A DNA stretch of 52,860 bases from CAYZBF01 sp964476585 (GTDB taxonomy: Bacteria; Hydrothermota; UBA3072): positions 1 to 52,860 of the forward strand of contig CAYZBF010000014.1 in assembly GCA_964476585.1 (NCBI GenBank), written 5' to 3'. Within the stretch, counting starts at the first letter, position 1, and every line of letters starts with the position of its first letter. Made by a program: the position numbers and the translations under genes. This document shows positions 1 through 7,560 of the stretch, piece by piece. The notes below the pieces were generated by a model. The model searched no databases, had not been told where the DNA came from, and saw nothing but the letters and a program-made list of their open reading frames with translations.

Positions 1-290
1 TAGTATTTTCAAAGGTCAGGCGGAGAGTTCGAAGATTGTACGGAGTGAGCAGCCACCAAAAATTTAAGACGCAGATGAACACAGATTGTCACAGATAAAA
101 AAATAATCCCTAAGACCTAATACTTCTAAAATCTACCCCTTAATCCCTACTCTTTAATTCTAAATGGGTCACAGATTAAATTGATTAAAAGCACAACCCT
201 TACTCCCCAAGAATAACAAAAATTAAGGTCTGATGCTTATGCTGCAATGCCATAAAGCCTGCCAAACCTGTCCTATGTAATGATTAGCTA
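1..290. other. Gene-free stretch with intergenic repeat
   Basis: No convincing coding region. Positions 68-99 hold a short-period repeat built on 'acgcagat / acacagat / cacagat', a motif that recurs in other gaps of this window (3681-3703, 4594-4690). Positions 275-281 and 290-296 form a 7-bp inverted repeat (ATGTAAT/ATTACAT) over the stop codon of the HepT remnant; there is no U-tract, so it is not a clear terminator. Confidence 0.5.
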
Positions 291-512
291 TTACATCGGG
301 ATGAAATGTGTAACTATTTCATAAGGGTTATCCCCCGACCCCCTCTCCATAGTAGCTTCTCCAATAATTTCAATACTTCTCGTACACCCTCTTTTCAATA
401 ATTCATCATACGTAAAATCATCATAGCCTAAGCCTTCGGTTACTTTTAGCAAAAAATTTATCTCGTCGAAAATGTGCTTAAGAAATGGAAGATTACGTTT
501 CACTCCAAACAA
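291..512 (-). pseudogene. Truncated HepT-family (DUF86) toxin remnant
   Basis: Matches the N-terminal half of HepT-like RNase toxins, partners of MntA nucleotidyltransferase antitoxins. Family-like features are a helical start, the segment 'YDDFTYDELL' and the conserved 'RSIEIIGEA'. Just after GEA the resemblance ends, and the last ~18 residues (ERGSGDNPYE...) look like translated intergenic DNA. The C-terminal R-x4-H-x-Y catalytic motif of the family is absent, and the product is about half the usual 110-140 residues, so it is very probably inactive. The 512 start is TTG; a GTG at 503, giving VKRNLPFL, fits the family better. It overlaps the end of mntA by 11-20 nt, the usual MntA-HepT order. 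Family assignment is by motif only. Confidence 0.6.
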
Positions 513-798
513 GTTCCTTTTCTATGTAAGGTTCCATATAAGGACTTAAGCTACCATTTGTTATAAGTTCAACTTTTCTTCCAAATAAATCCTCAAGAAA
601 GAAAGCCAAATCCATAAAGTTTTCAAAGTTAGGCTTTTCAAATTCAACAAGAAAATCAATATCACTATTCTTTTCTTGCTCACCTCTTACGAAAGAACCA
701 AAAAGTTCTATCCGCTTAACACCATACTTTTTTAGAACGTCAATATGTTTTTTTAGTACTTCTATGATATATTTATCTGTCAATGTTCCTATTTTCAT
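493..798 (-). CDS. mntA: MntA-type nucleotidyltransferase-fold antitoxin
   Basis: Minimal nucleotidyltransferase (MNT) protein of 101 residues. It has the signature GSFVRGEQ-x4-SDIDFLVEF, which supplies the GS and DxD residues of the polymerase-beta fold. In the known MntA-HepT systems this enzyme AMPylates the HepT toxin and so neutralises it. Length and motif spacing are normal, so this half looks intact. It precedes the truncated hepT and overlaps it, as in a standard two-gene toxin-antitoxin operon. A good promoter sits directly upstream (TTGACA at 836-841, TACTAT at 814-819). With the toxin broken, the gene is either a relic or acts on another partner, which is inference. Confidence 0.8.
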   Translation of the reverse strand: MKIGTLTDKYIIEVLKKHIDVLKKYGVKRIELFGSFVRGEQEKNSDIDFLVEFEKPNFENFMDLAFFLEDLFGRKVELITNGSLSPYMEPYIEKELVWSET

Positions 799-813
799 TT
801 TATTTATAATTAT

Positions 814-841
814 ATAGTAGGAACACAGGTAAATTTGTCAA
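814..841 (-). promoter_or_regulatory. Sigma-70 promoter of mntA
   Basis: On the minus strand TTGACA (836-841), a 16-nt spacer, then TACTAT (814-819). Transcription would start near 807-808, leaving a leader of only about ten nucleotides before the ATG at 798. Confidence 0.55.
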
Positions 842-897
842 GTTACAGAACTTTCTTGTTAACTCAAAGATAAAAGTGGACTTTTTAATTGGTTAGT

Positions 898-942
898 GGG
901 GTCAGACGAATAAATGAATAAATGTGAATAAATGGGGTCAAA
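898..942. repeat. Tandem GAATAAAT octamers between GGGGTCA repeats
   Basis: Three copies of GAATAAAT (908-915, 916-923, 926-933) lie between direct repeats GGGGTCAGA (898-906) and GGGGTCAAA (934-942). The flanks could be traces of a small mobile element, but no transposase is present. Confidence 0.4.
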
Positions 943-1050
943 TCTCTACCGGGTACAATTTACGGCAAACTAAAATTCTTCTCTTGCCATTTGTTTAAAT
1001 TTGATTATTTTTCCATTGATTAAAAGAATTAAAACTTGGGAGTTAAAAAG

Positions 1051-1393
1051 GTGAAAAACTTTCAGACCGAATATGGATGGTGGAATAAACTCTTGCCTGA
1101 GTATCTTCCGATCCCATCATCCACTTTTATCTCCGGACCGGGTGGATCAGGTAAATGGAGATAAAATGCTTGATAGATTGGAGGACATACTAAGAAATGA
1201 TAAAAGCAGAACCTACTTGTTTGCAGCAAGCACAAGTGCCTGTAAGAAGAAAATTGAAGTTCTGAAACAAGCTGCTGATAATTTATTCTACACTGAAATG
1301 GCTGAAATCAAAAATGGTCTTAAATTGAGAGTGGCTCGTGTGCATGGAGCTTCATTTTCTGAACGAACTATTAAAGTGCCTTTTAGCCCATAA
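1051..1393 (+). pseudogene. Collapsed RecA/KaiC-like ATPase remnant
   Basis: From a GTG at 1051, preceded by GGGAG at 1038-1042, the frame reads VKNFQTEYGWW and then a Walker A loop 'SGPGGSGK' (1135-1155). It runs into a stop at 1162-1164. The adjacent frame continues to 1393 with a segment like the C-terminal part of KaiC/RadA-type ATPases ('AASTSACKKKIEVLKQAAD', then 'LRVARVHGASFSERT' and a final 'VPF'). The Walker B and central core are missing, so two ends of one gene have been joined by an internal deletion with a frameshift. The family call rests on the P-loop context and the C-terminal pattern and is moderately secure. Confidence 0.5.
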
Positions 1394-1487
1394 GTTATAC
1401 TGGAAATATAGGATATGGCAGAATTCTAACTAGTAACACGTATACCTCTGATTCGAAATTTTTGACTATCTACAGAAGGAGGATGGG

Positions 1488-2951
1488 ATAAAATACGAAG
1501 GAATTGCACTAACAATTGCAGGTTCAGACTCTGGAGGGGGTGCAGGAATACAGGCAGATCTAAAGACTTTTCAAGCGTTTAACGTATTTGGCGTCTCTGT
1601 AATAACCTCAGTAACTTCACAGAATACCCAGGGAGTTCGTTCAATTCAGGATATAAATTCAAACATTGTTGGCGATCAGATTGATATGATCATGGAGGAT
1701 ATGGGATGTAACGCCGCAAAAACAGGAATGGTTGCAAACAGAGAAATCATTGAAGTCATTGCAGATAGAGTTAAAAAATATAAGATTGAGAAACTTGTAG
1801 TTGACCCAGTAATGGTTTCCAAGAGTGGAGAACGATTATTAAAAGAAGATGCGGAAAATACACTAATTGAGAAATTGCTTCCATTATCATACCTTCTAAC
1901 TCCAAATATCCCTGAAGCTGAAATTATAAGCAGTATGGAAATCAATAATATAGACGATGTAAAGAAATCTGCAGAGAAAATAGTTGCTCTGGGTGCTGGT
2001 AATGTCTTGATAAAAGGAGGACATTTAATCCAGGATAAGGCAATTGATGTTCTATATAACGGAAAAGAATACACTATTTTTGAATCAGATAAAATTGATA
2101 CCAAAAATACACATGGTACAGGATGCACGCTTTCATCGGCTATTACATCATCCCTTTCAAAAGGTTATAATTTGGAAGATTCTATTAAAATCGCAAAAGA
2201 TTTCATTACCAGAGGGATAGAAAATGCACCTGAAATAGGCAAGGGTTATGGCCCGCTATATCATAAAATAACACCCAAACATATATCTGCATTTGAGAGA
2301 GAAGCGAAGGATTTTGATTACTGGTTTAATAAAAATCGAAATGTTTTTGAATCTGAATTTCTTGCCGAAAAAAAACTCTTTGCTAATTCTACTAATGCTT
2401 TGAGTATCGGTGTCGGCAGTGGTCTTTTCGCCTCAAAACTTGGTATTAAAAAAGGTGTTGAGCCTTCTGTTGAGATCGCAAAATTAGCTACCAAAAGGGG
2501 AATTGATGTTAAAATAGGAACGGCTGAAAATGTGCCTTATGGAGATGAAGAATTTGATACAGTGTTATTATCTACGGTTCTGAGTTATTCAGATAAACCT
2601 CTTAAAGCATTGAAAGAAGCATTCAGAGTCCTTAAAAAAGAGGGATATGTAATAGTTTCATTTCTACCACGGGAAGGGTCATACACAATGCTTTATGACC
2701 TTGCTTATATTCAAGGAATGTTCGATCCTGAAAGAGCCCCGGAAAATCCTTATCCATTGAAATTTATAAAAGGCGCTAAATGGATTTCAATAGAAAAGGT
2801 CAAAAAACTTCTTCGGGAAGTAGGATTCATTGACCTTGAGTATGTTCAAACATTAACAAAACACCCAAAATATACAAATGAAGAGATCGAAGAACCCACC
2901 GAGGGGTATAAAAAAGGGGATTATGTTGTTATTAAAGCGAGAAAACCGTGA
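1488..2951 (+). CDS. thiD: ThiD kinase fused to a SAM methyltransferase
   Basis: The N-terminal ~260 residues are hydroxymethylpyrimidine/HMP-phosphate kinase (ThiD), which phosphorylates the thiamine pyrimidine twice. Visible motifs are [21 protein letters not shown], given here in two parts as [10 protein letters not shown] and [11 protein letters not shown], then [23 protein letters not shown] and the catalytic [10 protein letters not shown]. Residues ~261-487 form a class I SAM-dependent methyltransferase: motif [10 protein letters not shown], then [21 protein letters not shown] and a [12 protein letters not shown] strand. The fusion is unusual. No in-frame ATG, GTG or TTG exists before 1686, and starting there would delete the substrate-binding N terminus. 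AGGAGG at 1477-1482 is correctly spaced for an AUA at 1488; an alternative is a one-base deletion just after the ATG at 1483. It overlaps tenA by 4 nt (GTGA). Confidence 0.8.
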
Positions 2952-3607
2952 ATATTTCTGAAAGATTAAAAAATGACGCTACCTATATATGGAAAAAAAT
3001 ATACCAACATCCTTTTGTTACTGAATTATATGATGGAACTTTGCCTGAGAAAAAGTTTAGATTTTATGTGCTTCATGATTATAATTACCTCTCCACATCT
3101 ATCCGGAATTTTTCTCTACTCTCTGCAAAAACAGAGAATGACATGAATATGAGAGAACTTATAGAGATAGCAAAACTTGAAGCAACAGGTGAATTTAAGG
3201 GATATAAGGAATTCCTCAAAAAAATGGGTATTTCAATAGAAAAGGCTGTAAATACTGAAAAAACTTTCATAGAAATTTCCTACGAGAGTTTTTTATTCTC
3301 TACATCATTAATAAAATCTTTTGCGGAAGGTATAACCGCAGTGCTTCCCTGTTACTGGTCATATAGCGAAATTGCAAAAACTCACAGAAACAAACTAAAA
3401 AATAACAGAAATAAATTGTATCAGGAGTGGGCTTCATTTTACCTGGAAAAGGATTATCTTAAACTTGTTAATAAAATAAAGAACATTGTAAATAAAATCG
3501 GAGCCAATTACCCATATGAAAAATTAACCAAGGTTTTTAAAATATCAAGTAAATATGAATATCTTTTTTGGGATTCAGTTTACAGGATGGAAAGTTGGCC
3601 TGTTTAG
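2948..3607 (+). CDS. tenA: TenA-family thiaminase II / aminopyrimidine aminohydrolase
   Basis: 219 residues, normal for TenA. These enzymes hydrolyse aminopyrimidines released from degraded thiamine (salvage) and can cleave thiamine itself. Family marks: the N-terminal WKKIYQHPF...YDGTLPEKKFRFYVLHDYNYL region, written here in pieces, with the Asp-Tyr of the HDYNYL substrate site, the LPCYWSY motif carrying the catalytic Cys, and a C-terminal EYLFWDSVYRMESWP with an acidic residue. The GTG start overlaps the thiD stop, so the two are translationally coupled. This makes the ThiD domain's product the logical next step after TenA. No other thiamine gene is in the window, which suggests salvage rather than a full pathway here. 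Confidence 0.88.
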   Translation: MNISERLKNDATYIWKKIYQHPFVTELYDGTLPEKKFRFYVLHDYNYLSTSIRNFSLLSAKTENDMNMRELIEIAKLEATGEFKGYKEFLKKMGISIEKAVNTEKTFIEISYESFLFSTSLIKSFAEGITAVLPCYWSYSEIAKTHRNKLKNNRNKLYQEWASFYLEKDYLKLVNKIKNIVNKIGANYPYEKLTKVFKISSKYEYLFWDSVYRMESWPV

Positions 3608-3680
3608 CAGTAGGCGCGTAAAAAAGATATTTATGATTCTCTGATTGCCAAAGACATTCCCTACTCCCCAGCTATCTTTA

Positions 3681-3703
3681 GGACGCAGATTTACGCAGAT
3701 AAA
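3681..3703. repeat. Intergenic 'acgcagat' repeat copy
   Basis: Two near copies, GGACGCAGAT and TTACGCAGAT followed by AAA, match the repeat at 68-99. No open frame overlaps it. Confidence 0.45.
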
Positions 3704-3754
3704 TTTGTTAGTGTGTTAATAGGTTAGTCGGTCTGTCGGTTAACTGAACATTTT

Positions 3755-3834
3755 ATCTAACGTATTGCGGATAAAAGAAATTCATTTAGTGAATTTGAGG
3801 AAATCTTTGATTTCCCTTTTATGCGCTATTAGTC
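3755..3834. other. Degenerate attC-like site
   Basis: Starts with a perfect RYYYAAC core (ATCTAAC, 3755-3761) and ends in a decayed GTTRRRY partner (ATTAGTC, 3828-3834). The inner arms GCGGATAAAAG and CTTTTATGCGC pair with one mismatch, and the centre (AAATTCATTTAGTGAATTT, then GGAAATCTTTGATTTCC) folds into further hairpins. Its 80-bp length and architecture match the intact sites at 51899-51978 and 52747-52828. It lies just 3' of the RRM gene on the minus strand, where a cassette's attC should be. Confidence 0.55.
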
Positions 3835-3871
3835 GAAGTTCTATTATGAATCTTTTATGTCTGATGACCTC

Positions 3872-4150
3872 TCACCAGGAGCGCCGTCCACCACCTCTAC
3901 GGCCTTCAGGTCGAGGACGAGCCTCATTAACGGTAAGTGCTCGTCCCTTCAATTCCTTGCCGTTCAGGCCTGCGATTGCGGACTGGGCCTCAGCTTTAGT
4001 AGACATCTCCACAAATCCGAATCCTCTTGATACGCCGCTAAATTTGTCCGTAATGATTTTAACGGATGTTACCTGCCCGAAGGCTTCAAAGGCCTCTCGC
4101 AACTCCTGTTCAGTGGCCTCGTGCGACAAATTACCTACGTAGATATTCAT
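3872..4150 (-). CDS. RRM-domain RNA-binding protein
   Basis: A 92-residue protein that is almost entirely one RNA recognition motif. RNP2 is NIYVGNL near the N terminus and RNP1 is SRGFGFVEM (~residues 41-49). A short Arg/Gly-rich tail (RPRPEGRRGGGRRSW) follows. Small bacterial RRM proteins bind single-stranded RNA and are often cold-responsive; that role is family knowledge only. The start is well supported by AAGGAGG a few bases upstream. The coding DNA is clearly richer in G+C than its neighbours. It is bracketed by an attC-like hairpin on its 3' side (3755-3834) and a cassette-like end on its 5' side (4192-4198), so it may have arrived as an integron cassette. Confidence 0.88.
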   Translation of the reverse strand: MNIYVGNLSHEATEQELREAFEAFGQVTSVKIITDKFSGVSRGFGFVEMSTKAEAQSAIAGLNGKELKGRALTVNEARPRPEGRRGGGRRSW

Positions 4151-4176
4151 TCTGACCTCCTTTTTTTCTTGAATAT

Positions 4177-4392
4177 TTATACCGAATTTTCGCCTAACGT
4201 TTTATAAGCGAACTTAAGTTCGTTTATAAACATAAATTGATGTTGTATCCGAACTTGAGTTCGTACATACACCCCTATAGGTATATTAGGATTAGCGCGA
4301 AAGAATATAGAATCACTCACTTTTTCAACCCCTTTTTTATTGAAAATTAACCTATCTAATAGATTTTTCATTTCGTTTAAATCTTTGTTCAA
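4177..4392 (-). CDS. Unrecognised small ORF reading into an attC-like end
   Basis: Potential 71-residue protein with a TTG start at 4392, no clear ribosome site, and an internal ATG at 4371. The first ~40 residues (NEMKNLLDRLIFNKKGVEK...) have ordinary protein composition but match no family I recognise. The remaining part is encoded by two palindromic stretches and the GCCTAAC core of a cassette-like end, as happens when a cassette gene reads into its attC. A promoter (4548-4575) points at it. The coding call is weak. Confidence 0.3.
   Translation of the reverse strand: MNKDLNEMKNLLDRLIFNKKGVEKVSDSIFFRANPNIPIGVYVRTQVRIQHQFMFINELKFAYKTLGENSV
4192..4263. other. Partial attC-like end with two palindromes
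   Basis: GCCTAAC (4192-4198) is followed by a hairpin with 13-bp arms and one mismatch (4201-4213 and 4218-4230) and then by a second palindrome CGAACTTGAGTTCG (4250-4263). The first hairpin has CGAACTTAAGTTCG at its core, so the two palindromes are near-copies. The sequence around the core (AATTTTCGCCTAACGTT) closely matches that of the intact attC at 50840. A matching GTTRRRY end is not evident, so this looks like half an attC or a rearranged one. Confidence 0.35.
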
Positions 4393-4715
4393 GGCTTGGA
4401 CATAAACCCCGTAGGAAGTTTATTATCCAACGGGGTAAACCTTTTGTAATTTTTGAACTCTTGTGACCCACAACTTCTGTATATATAAAATTTGCTACGG
4501 ACCACTTGCCACTTATTTTTATTGCATTACCTCACTTCATTCACTAATTTATAATAGAAATAGAGGAAAAGTCAAGAACTAAAGTTTGAGTCTACCACAG
4601 ATTTAGGTAAAAAGCTTAAAGTCAAAAAGCCTGCCTGGTGCCCTTATTTTATCAGTGGTAATCCGTGTCATCTATGTAAATCAGCGTAAAGAATTTTTTG
4701 AGTCTTATTATAGTT
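4393..4715. other. Gene-free stretch with hairpin and repeat
   Basis: No supported gene. It contains an inverted repeat ACCCCGT/ACGGGGT (4406-4412 and 4430-4436) that would fold in the leader of the minus-strand transcript, a minus-strand promoter (4548-4575), and degraded copies of the 'cacagatt / gtaaatcagcg' intergenic repeat (about 4594-4690). Confidence 0.4.
4548..4575 (-). promoter_or_regulatory. Predicted sigma-70 promoter
   Basis: Minus strand TTGACT (4570-4575), 16-nt spacer, TATAAA (4548-4553). It reads through the hairpin at 4406-4436 towards the small ORF and the RRM gene, so it could drive the cassette-like unit. Confidence 0.5.
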
Positions 4716-5852
4716 TTATGTGATTCCAGAGGACAGTTTATCACTTACTTCTTTTAGTAGAGTATCAGATTGTGAGAATGAAAATCTTACTTTGCTTTTC
4801 CCTCTTTTCTTGTTAAAATAGAATGCTGAACCAGGAACTACTGCCATATTTTTATTCTTTAATAGATATTTGGCAAATCCCCAATCTGTTCCGTCCCAGA
4901 GTCCCTCAAAATTTGCAAAGATATAATATGTTCCTTCTGGTTCCCTGAAATCAAAACCAACCTTTTTTAATGTCCGACATAAAAAATCACGTTTTTTTCT
5001 ATATTTATCCTGAATTCCTTTAATGTAACCAGGTGATAATTCAAAATTTCCACAAGCCCACTGGAAGGGTGTAGGCGCACAAATATTATTATAATAATGA
5101 ACTTTCTCTATTTCTTTGATTATAGGTTCCCTTGCAATCACATAACCAACCCTCCAACCACTAACCGACAGCACAACTGAAAAACTACCTACAAGTATTG
5201 TCCTATCAATAAGGTCTGGATTCCTTAATGGGGAAATATATTCATCTTCAAAAATAATATCTTTATATGTCTCATCAACGAGCAGATAACCATCCTTTGC
5301 AATAACTGTTTCCCCTATTGCTTCAATCTCTTTCTCTTTAAAAAGCTTACCGGTAGGATTATGCGGGTTATTCAATATAAATACCTTAAAATTTGGCAAT
5401 TTCTGGAGGTCTGTAAAGTGAAATGAATAATCCGGGTCATTTAGAGATAGAAAAATAGGTTTACCTCGACTCAACTTAACAATAGGTAAATAATTTTCAT
5501 AAAAAGGTTCTGGAACAACAACCCCATTTTCACTCTCAACAAGACTGTACATTGATGCAGCAAAACCTTCACTGGCTCCACAGGTAATAAGAATCTCTTT
5601 TTCAGGATCATACGAAACCCCGGTTTCTTTCTTAATCTTATTTGCTACCAAACTTTTTAGAGATTTTCTACCTCCGCAGATGCTATACCCGTTGAGTCCA
5701 CCGGAAATTGCCTCCTTTGCCCCTCTTATTAAATTTTCTGGAGTAAAAATTTCAATAGTGTTTTCTGCCAAGTTTATTGCACCGTTCTCGAAAGCTACCC
5801 GAGTCATCTCCATGATTATTGATTCATCTATTTTTTCAAGTATGGAATTCAT
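4716..5852 (-). CDS. Class I/II aminotransferase-fold protein lacking the PLP lysine
   Basis: 378 residues, the usual length of aspartate-aminotransferase-like (fold type I) enzymes. Conserved landmarks are ITCGASEG, NNPHNPTG (~161-168), the cofactor Asp in LVDETY (Asp193), GWRVGY (~232-237) and the C-terminal VRFSFS Arg. The segment expected to read SFSK-x5-GWR is SFSVVLSVSGWR: the Schiff-base lysine is Val226 (GTT, 5175-5177). The frame is otherwise clean, so this is not an obvious decayed gene. It may be inactive, use another base, or have a binding or regulatory role. It has its own strong promoter 6 nt upstream of the ATG, implying a leaderless mRNA. The substrate cannot be predicted. 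Confidence 0.85.
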   Translation of the reverse strand: MNSILEKIDESIIMEMTRVAFENGAINLAENTIEIFTPENLIRGAKEAISGGLNGYSICGGRKSLKSLVANKIKKETGVSYDPEKEILITCGASEGFAASMYSLVESENGVVVPEPFYENYLPIVKLSRGKPIFLSLNDPDYSFHFTDLQKLPNFKVFILNNPHNPTGKLFKEKEIEAIGETVIAKDGYLLVDETYKDIIFEDEYISPLRNPDLIDRTILVGSFSVVLSVSGWRVGYVIAREPIIKEIEKVHYYNNICAPTPFQWACGNFELSPGYIKGIQDKYRKKRDFLCRTLKKVGFDFREPEGTYYIFANFEGLWDGTDWGFAKYLLKNKNMAVVPGSAFYFNKKRGKSKVRFSFSQSDTLLKEVSDKLSSGIT

Positions 5853-5858
5853 AAAAGC

Positions 5859-5886
5859 ATTATATAAGCAATTTTGAATATGTCAA
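5859..5886 (-). promoter_or_regulatory. Leaderless-type promoter of the aminotransferase gene
   Basis: Full-consensus TTGACA (5881-5886), 16-nt spacer, TATAAT (5859-5864), then only six bases before the ATG at 5852. The expected start of transcription coincides with the start codon, and no Shine-Dalgarno sequence fits. Confidence 0.75.
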
Positions 5887-5889
5887 TTA

Positions 5890-7560
5890 TCAATATGGCT
5901 CAAATTCTCCCATACTAAGAAACTCTTCCAATTTTTTTCTGTAGTTGCATCTCTTCATTTTCCTCAAAGCATTGGCTTCTATCTGTCGGACGCGCTCCCT
6001 TGTGACATTGAACATCATTCCTATGTCTTCCAGCGTTTTTTGATTTCCATCTATGAGACCAAAACGCAACTGGAGGACCTTTTTCTCACGAGGCGATAAT
6101 ATGCTATTCAAAGCCTCCTCTAAATACTCCCGAAGTAAAGTAAGCCAGGTATCATTAGCAGGTGAAGGTAGACTGGTATCGGGAATAAAATCTCCAAGAA
6201 GAACTACCTCATCACTGGTAGCTGGATCTTCCAGTGAGAGCGAACCATGGTCTAATCTTTGCGCAATCTTTATTTTATCCACTGAAAAACCCGTTACTTC
6301 AGCGATTTCTTCAACTGAAGGCTCTACACCCTTTTTCTGAAGCAAATTATGTCTCGCCTTCTTAATTTTGTTTATAACTGTAACTGTATGCACAGGAATG
6401 CGAATTGTATCATGCTGCTCTGCTAAAGCCTTAGCAATAGCTTGTTTTATCCACCATATACCGTAGGTGGAGAACTTATAACCCTTCAAATGATCAAATT
6501 TTTCCACTGCTTTTATCAATCCAGTATTACCCTCCTGGACTGCATCCATAAAATCGACACCTCTTCGGAAATACTTCTTTGCAATTGCTATCACGAGACA
6601 GATATTCGCTTCTACTAGTTGTCTTTTGGCTTCCAGGAAATATTCTTCCCATTTTTGAATTTTCTTAAGTCTCGCGTTAATCCTGTCCCAACCTGAATGA
6701 ACCTCCCTCTCAAATTCCTTTAGAATTTGCTGATGCTTCTTTATGGCTTCTTGAATACCCATTAATCCCTCATAAGCACTATCCGGTTGTGATGGAGACT
6801 TTTTAAGATCATTAGCTGTCTCTGATGAAAGCCTTGCTTTTAGACAATCAATTGCGTCAACCGTCATCTCCATCTTCCTGTATATCCTCTTTTGAACATT
6901 CAGCAGTTTTTTGAGATAAGGAGTCTGAATGCGGAGGACCTGGATCTCATTAACTATTCTTTTTTCGATTCTTTTATATCTTTGCTTATATCTTATTTTG
7001 CCCTTTTCAAGATATGCATCTTTGCATTTTACAAGACCCCCTCTCCATTTACGTATTTTTCTCATAATCCTCTGAAGAGACTGTTTCTCCTTTTCCCCAG
7101 TATAATACTTCGGCCACTCATGGCTATTAAGATAAAGGAATTGTTCTATTGGAAGTGAGGAATTTTCTAATCGTTCTCCAAAACTTAAGAATTCATCAAT
7201 CACTGGAATGGACTGGAATAAATATTTGGCGATCATCTTTCGACCTTTTTCCATTTGTGCTCCGATTTTGAATTCCCCCTGTCGTGTCAACAAGGAAATA
7301 TCTTTCATCTCACGCAGATAAAGTTTTATCGGTTCGTCTGTTTGCTTTAAAGCATCTTCATTTTTGTCACGAATCCGTTCTTTTACTTCCTCTTCCTCAT
7401 CAGTAAGAACATCAATACCACCTTTCTCTAACTCCCCTACCAATTTATTCAGCTTCTCATCTTCAATATTAAGCTCCTCTTTAAGATCATTGAGATTAAT
7501 ATCACCTTCACTGTTTACTAATTCCATAACTTCATTCCAATTAATTCCTTCAGATTTCAT
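5890..7560 (-). CDS. rpoD: Primary sigma factor RpoD (sigma-70)
   Basis: 556-residue housekeeping sigma factor. An acidic region 1.1-like N terminus is followed by region 1.2 (DEPIKLYLREM), a long lysine-rich non-conserved insert, and region 2 (NICLVIAIAKKYF, then GVDFMDAVQEGN and the promoter-melting GYKFSTYGIWWIKQAI). Region 3 (RIPVHTVTVINK) and region 4 (SPREKKVLQLRFGL with helix-turn-helix RERVRQIEANALRKM) follow. These regions recognise TTGACA/TATAAT, consistent with the strong consensus promoters seen throughout this window. The start overlaps the end of dnaG by 11 nt, the conserved dnaG-rpoD order of the macromolecular-synthesis operon; rpsU is not present upstream. Confidence 0.97.
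   Translation of the reverse strand: MKSEGINWNEVMELVNSEGDINLNDLKEELNIEDEKLNKLVGELEKGGIDVLTDEEEEVKERIRDKNEDALKQTDEPIKLYLREMKDISLLTRQGEFKIGAQMEKGRKMIAKYLFQSIPVIDEFLSFGERLENSSLPIEQFLYLNSHEWPKYYTGEKEKQSLQRIMRKIRKWRGGLVKCKDAYLEKGKIRYKQRYKRIEKRIVNEIQVLRIQTPYLKKLLNVQKRIYRKMEMTVDAIDCLKARLSSETANDLKKSPSQPDSAYEGLMGIQEAIKKHQQILKEFEREVHSGWDRINARLKKIQKWEEYFLEAKRQLVEANICLVIAIAKKYFRRGVDFMDAVQEGNTGLIKAVEKFDHLKGYKFSTYGIWWIKQAIAKALAEQHDTIRIPVHTVTVINKIKKARHNLLQKKGVEPSVEEIAEVTGFSVDKIKIAQRLDHGSLSLEDPATSDEVVLLGDFIPDTSLPSPANDTWLTLLREYLEEALNSILSPREKKVLQLRFGLIDGNQKTLEDIGMMFNVTRERVRQIEANALRKMKRCNYRKKLEEFLSMGEFEPY

Noticed and set aside
291..798. Functional MntA-HepT toxin-antitoxin system
   Set aside because: HepT lacks its C-terminal catalytic half, so the pair is not an intact system.
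1073..1393. Complete 106-residue protein from ATG 1073
   Set aside because: Its first ~30 residues are the out-of-frame version of the Walker A segment; only the C-terminal part is family-like, so it is treated as part of a pseudogene.
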